DNA from: Marasmius tenuissimus
Taxonomy: Eukaryota > Basidiomycota > Agaricomycetes > Agaricales > Marasmiaceae
DNA length: 64,000 bases
Assembly: GCA_029532415.1 (NCBI GenBank)
Contig: JAQOTA010000047.1
Location: 248,001 to 312,000, forward strand
Reading direction: 5' to 3'
The notes under the pieces were generated by a model that worked only from the letters and a program-made list of their open reading frames with translations, did not search any database and was not told the origin of the DNA. The translations under genes and the position numbers were made by a program. This document shows positions 60,033 to 64,000 of the stretch, one piece after another. Every line of letters starts with the position of its first letter. Position 1 is the first letter of the stretch.

Positions 60033-62125
60033 ATGGATCTTCAAAGCCCGTTTAAAAAATATTTGGACACCACGTCGCATCTCGCGAAGAAACGCGCGAA
60101 ATTCATGGCTTCCTTACTGACAAACTCTCCCTTCTATCTCAATGGAACCACCAAATTGCGCGGCTAGTTGAGCAAAGAGATGCTCTCCAAGCCTTTGTCG
60201 ACCGTCATAAAGCCCTCGTTTCTCCCATTCATCATATTCCAACCGAAGTTCTCTCAGAAATCTGTTGGTATTGCCTTCCAAGCGATCGCCTACCAATTCG
60301 CAGAACTAACCAGGCGCCGCTGCTTTTGACTGGAATATGTAAGCGGTGGAGGGACGTAGCAATCTCAACACCTCGATTGTGGTGTGGCCTCCACATCTAC
60401 ATACCTCCAAGATCACCCCTTCCAGCATTGTCGTACAAGGAATCCCTGAAGATGCGGGCCGACGCAATCGAGCTGTGGTTGGACAGGTCCTCCCCTCTGC
60501 CAATCACTCTGTCCGTGGACATGGTCACTTGTTTCGACTACATGGTAGAGTGGGACGAGGATGAAATCACCCCCTTGGACACCTACGAGGATCTTTTCCT
60601 CTTGTTCGCCAACTATGGCATAGCCGAGCGATGGGAGGATGTACGGTTCATCCTTGCCCCGATAGTGGCGCACGGGTTGGAGAAACTCATGGAGGAGAAC
60701 AAGATTTTGTACGAAGCAGAAAAGCTGCGGACATTGAGCGTTGAGCTCAAGCCTATTGTGAAGCCGAAAGCCAATTGGTTGTCGCGGACAGAATCCTCGG
60801 GACCGTTTGCGTTCGAGGTTCCCTTTGGATCCTTCATAGCCCAATGTTCTTCCCTTCAAAATCTTTCCTTCGTCGGATGGACAAGGCCCGGCGAGCTGAA
60901 GAAGCATGGTATTGCTTGGGGAAACCTCACGCATCTCGAGCTCACTCAGCATGAGCGAACAGAACTTAGCGATCCTTTCCTTCCACTCCATATCATCTTA
61001 GTACTGAGGGAAGCCTCCTCTACACTCCAATCCTTCACCCTCAAACACGGCGGGCTTTTTGATGTCCACTCGTGCTTTGTGTGGTGATGGCACCACAGTT
61101 GTCCAGTCATTGTCCAGTTGATTGTCCTCAAATTTTGGGTGAGGTTTACCCGGGTCCCCATTCAGTTCCCGAGTTGCAAACGACTGGACAACCCAGGTGC
61201 CATCACCACACAAAGTGCGGTTGGACATCAAGAATCCCGCCGTGAAATGTTGCTCCCTTTCTGATGTTGATGGTGGTGGCGGTGGTGGTGATGATGATGG
61301 TGGTGAGGAGGACAATGAGGAGGACAATGAGGAGGACGAGGACGAGGATGAGGACGATTTCAACCCCGATTGCGATTTCATCACTCTACCTCAGCTTCGT
61401 ACGCTCCATGTACATCTCAAGGCATGGACGGCTTACGAAAAGCTCAGGATCATTTTTGACCACATCACTGCCCCGTCCTTGCTTGACCTATCCATCCGTT
61501 TCCGGTCGCGGAATAGTGACCTGAATAACACACCCGAGCCATGCTCCCTAGCATGCTTTCTCTCGCGCTCAGAGTGTCGGCTTAGGCGGCTGGATGTGGG
61601 ACTAAACATCCCAGGCCCTCAGGCTGAACTCTCAGACCGGCACATCACGCAATGTCTTAGAATCCAGCCAGGTTTGATTGACCTCCAGGTTACAAGCCCG
61701 GTATGGTTCGACTATTCCGGGCAGACTCAGACTCTTGTCAACCGCCTCACCTTGGGGTCGCCAGAGTCGCTCTGCTCAGACCTCGAGACGATCAGGTTTA
61801 CTCGCTGTTTCGACTACGACGAGGCGTACCTTAACGTCCTCGTGGCCCTGGCCCGCTCACGATCCTCTCTCCCATTGCAAAATACGGTGACGGACGGCGC
61901 GCACCAAGCGTCCCTTTGAAGACCTTCCACGCTCGTTTCCCGTGGGAAGCTTTGGGTCCCCCTGGATTTTCATGGGACAAGGACCATCATTCGTTGTTTG
62001 ACGAGATAAGGAAAGCTGGCATCGACTTCCAGTTAACCTTCCCAGACGAACCTCAGCCTGCTGATCCCCCAGAAATTCAGGAATATTCAGTGGAGGAGGA
62101 GGATGAATTCGAGCTCTGGCTGTGA
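60033..62125 (+). pseudogene. F-box-like paralogue, decayed, with hairpin insertion
   Basis: It starts MDLQSPFKKYLDT, after which a small deletion shifts the frame. The F-box region (SPIHHIPTEVLSEICWYCLPSD) is readable only in another frame. About 200 bp of extra sequence at 61046-61244 forms an inverted repeat with a stop codon (61085-61087), followed by a GAT/GAG-rich acidic repeat. A further frame shift near 61900 separates the last part, which ends FQLTFPDEPQPADPPEI. With three or more lesions this copy cannot make the normal protein unless the insertion is spliced out. Confidence 0.78.
61046..61244. repeat. 63-bp imperfect inverted repeat inside an F-box pseudogene
   Basis: Arms 61046-61108 and 61182-61244 are reverse complements with about ten mismatches, around a 73-bp loop. 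The intact paralogue has no counterpart, so this is either a short foldback insertion or a local inverted duplication. It lies next to a triplet-rich acidic expansion (about 61260-61360). Confidence 0.75.
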
Positions 62126-62526
62126 AGGTTTAGCTCTCTCGTTTGCCCTCGCGCGTTCCGCGATAGTATTGGTCGATGAAGAGGACGTACTTTATATACT
62201 TATGTACCTACTACTTACTTATCTCCAACATGGTACCATTCCTACACTCTGGCCTGAATGAGACAAAGCCGCAGGATATACATCCAGGAACTGTGCACAA
62301 TTTGGCAGATATACCCAGTCGCTCAACCCACCTCAATTTATCAGTACCTATCGCAACACGGATAGCTGTGGCTCGGAATCCTGAATCTTTGATGTCCTGA
62401 GAGCTCCTTCGCAAATTACCCGGTAGCAGCAACTATATATCGGCGGAGATTATGTACATGTCTAATAAAAAGTAAATACCAGATAAAAATGTTCCCGTGT
62501 AGATAACACATACACCCAGTAAGTAA
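62126..62526. other. Intergenic region, no gene seen
   Basis: This 401-bp stretch separates the F-box pseudogene from the stop of the minus-strand dehydrogenase. It is A/T-rich around 62430-62500, as expected of a 3' UTR. Confidence 0.45.
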
Positions 62527-64000
62527 TCATGTCACGACCCTCACTACAACAGTCCCTCCTCCCTCCAAGCCTCCGTCGACTCGGAATACCTCGTGTGCTC
62601 TCTCAAAAGTGACGACTCTCCCGTCTCCAACGAATGGTCGAAGCTCACCGCTCCCTGTGCACTCCCCCAGAAGTTTAGCCAACCCTGCAGCAACATCACC
62701 GCCCTCGAAATCGACGTCCTGGTCGACACTGACCCAACTATAGGCCACTCTGCATGACCCATTACCATCGGCACCCTTCATGCTCCTCAGCGATGCCTTG
62801 AAGTGATCGGATGCAGAGGGCACAGGTCGTAGGGGAAAGTCTCCAACAATCGTCGTAAATTGCTTTACGCCATGAGAGTCAGACGCGGAATTTCCTCCTC
62901 GACTCAACAGCTTCTTCCCCAGCTCCCAGATACCTTTGCCCCCCACCGTGTCCAGTATTCCGTCAAACACTTCATTGTCCTCTATCATCTGCTGAACCGC
63001 TCCCGCGAGCCCTCCATCGACGTCACCGGCGTCAAAGATAACTTCATCTGCGCCCCAACTCGTGACTCGCTCCTTTATCCTCTCCATCTCTTCCTCCTCT
63101 TGCGTATGACTCCCGTTCCGCAACGGCGCGTGAACGCAGACACGCCATCCTCTATTAACGAGCATCTGAGTGGCCACAGCGCCAACACCGTCATGCCCTC
63201 TGATCACGAGGACTCTCCCCTTGGTGTGACTTCCCCACCCGGCCGGGTTTACAAACGTTCTGACAGCGCGGTAAGCTTGTACGCCACATGCTGGAAGTAG
63301 AGCGAGCTCCTCGAGCGTCAGCTGTGTCTTGGACGGTGATAGGGGCGTCTCCGGTGACAATACTCGTGTAGGCGTATACGCCGGATACCGGGAGTCGTGA
63401 GGTTCGTGTTCAAACCTCTCAGCCGGAAGCACAGGGGAAGGTGAAAAGGTTGATGTGGGGTCAATGAGTGCCGAAGGAGGGAGAGCTGGATGTGGGACTG
63501 AATGTATTCGATGTCGATCGACGACGACAAACTCCTGGAGCGCACCACACTACACCCGAAATTGAGATTGTGTGAGATTGGACAACGACAATGGAATGAA
63601 AAGTCTCATACCTTCCGCACATCAAGCAATCCAACCACCCACTCTCCCTTCTTCCTGGCACCTCCCTCATCACCAACTTCGATTATTCTCCCCACGAAAC
63701 TTCGTCCAGGGATAAAGCCGACCTCTGGTTGCTTCAGTTTCGAGGTCGAGGTTGCGGATGCAGACGAGTTACGTCTCGTGCCCCAGTTTCTCTTGACCGT
63801 TCCATCGTCACTATCCCGTCCACTCTCACTCAACGACCGTCGCTCGAGACTGACAACCTCCGTGAATATCCCGCTCAAACTAGCATCTACACCATCAACG
63901 CCCACCGCCCATATCTGGACCAATGCGTGTCCTTCGGGTACTTGTGTCGGAGGCTTACGATAACTCGTGAATGAGAACGGACTCTCCTGCCGACCCTTCC
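62527..64000 (-). CDS. Medium-chain dehydrogenase/reductase (quinone-oxidoreductase-like), 5' end outside the window
   Basis: The minus-strand gene runs off the right edge. The first visible residues SFTSYRKPPTQVPEGHALVQIWAVGVDGVD-type are the N-terminal strand of the zinc-independent MDR family. VGFIPGRSFVGRIIEVGDEG follows, which is the usual G-R-x-F-V-G-x-V-x-x-V-G motif. After an intron comes LALLPACGVQAYRAV and a Rossmann loop VIRGHDGVGAVATQM (a variant of GxxxG(V)G). The acidic loop QEEEEMERIKE is an insertion. Catalytic zinc ligands are not evident. The substrate is unknown. Likely an NADPH-dependent enoyl or quinone reductase. Confidence 0.75.

Overview
The window looks like a filamentous basidiomycete (Agaricomycete-type) nuclear genome. 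Genes are interrupted by many 45-70 bp GT-AG introns. The conserved genes are all eukaryotic: a DBP3-type DEAD-box helicase, a SEC4-type Rab GTPase, ARP5, an oxysterol-binding protein and a CAX Ca2+/H+ exchanger. There is also a repeated family of roughly 600-residue F-box-like proteins of the kind that is expanded in mushrooms. I see no bacterial-style operons, rRNA or CRISPR array.

Left third (1-26744), host genes: a coiled-coil protein cut by the left edge, a SURP-domain protein, an oxysterol-binding protein, DBP3, a long unrecognised protein with five repeated Cys modules, a vacuolar-type Ca2+/H+ exchanger, a secreted PNGase A-like amidase and a secreted pectate lyase with a 5-nt micro-exon. 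Between DBP3 and the Cys-module gene lies a gene-poor stretch. It holds a 728-bp element with 96-bp terminal inverted repeats, two oppositely oriented tRNA-like Pol III promoter pairs and TTAGGG-like tracts.

Middle third (27072-49579), the main discovery: two head-to-tail copies of an 11,254-bp element with three observed differences. Each copy carries (1) a tyrosine recombinase with an Ndc10-like core and a GCR1_C-like tail, (2) a 968-residue Spt5-like KOW protein, (3) a short XPG/PIN-like nuclease relative with altered catalytic residues, and (4) an unrecognised protein on the opposite strand. A perfect 113-bp inverted repeat with a 24-bp spacer sits between genes 1 and 2, and the spacer is in opposite orientation in the two copies. 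The array splits an F-box gene after codon 10, and the flanking coding sequence resumes in the same frame on the far side. The outer and central junctions share only the dinucleotide AT. This is what circle-based integration by a tyrosine recombinase (Crypton-like) predicts. The element is far larger and richer in cargo than a classical Crypton, so I read it as a Starship-like, cargo-bearing basidiomycete mobile element.

Right part (49580-64000): the 3' part of the split F-box gene, SEC4, ARP5, one intact F-box paralogue, two decayed F-box paralogues (one inverted, one with a 63-bp-arm hairpin insertion), and a medium-chain dehydrogenase/reductase gene that runs off the right edge.
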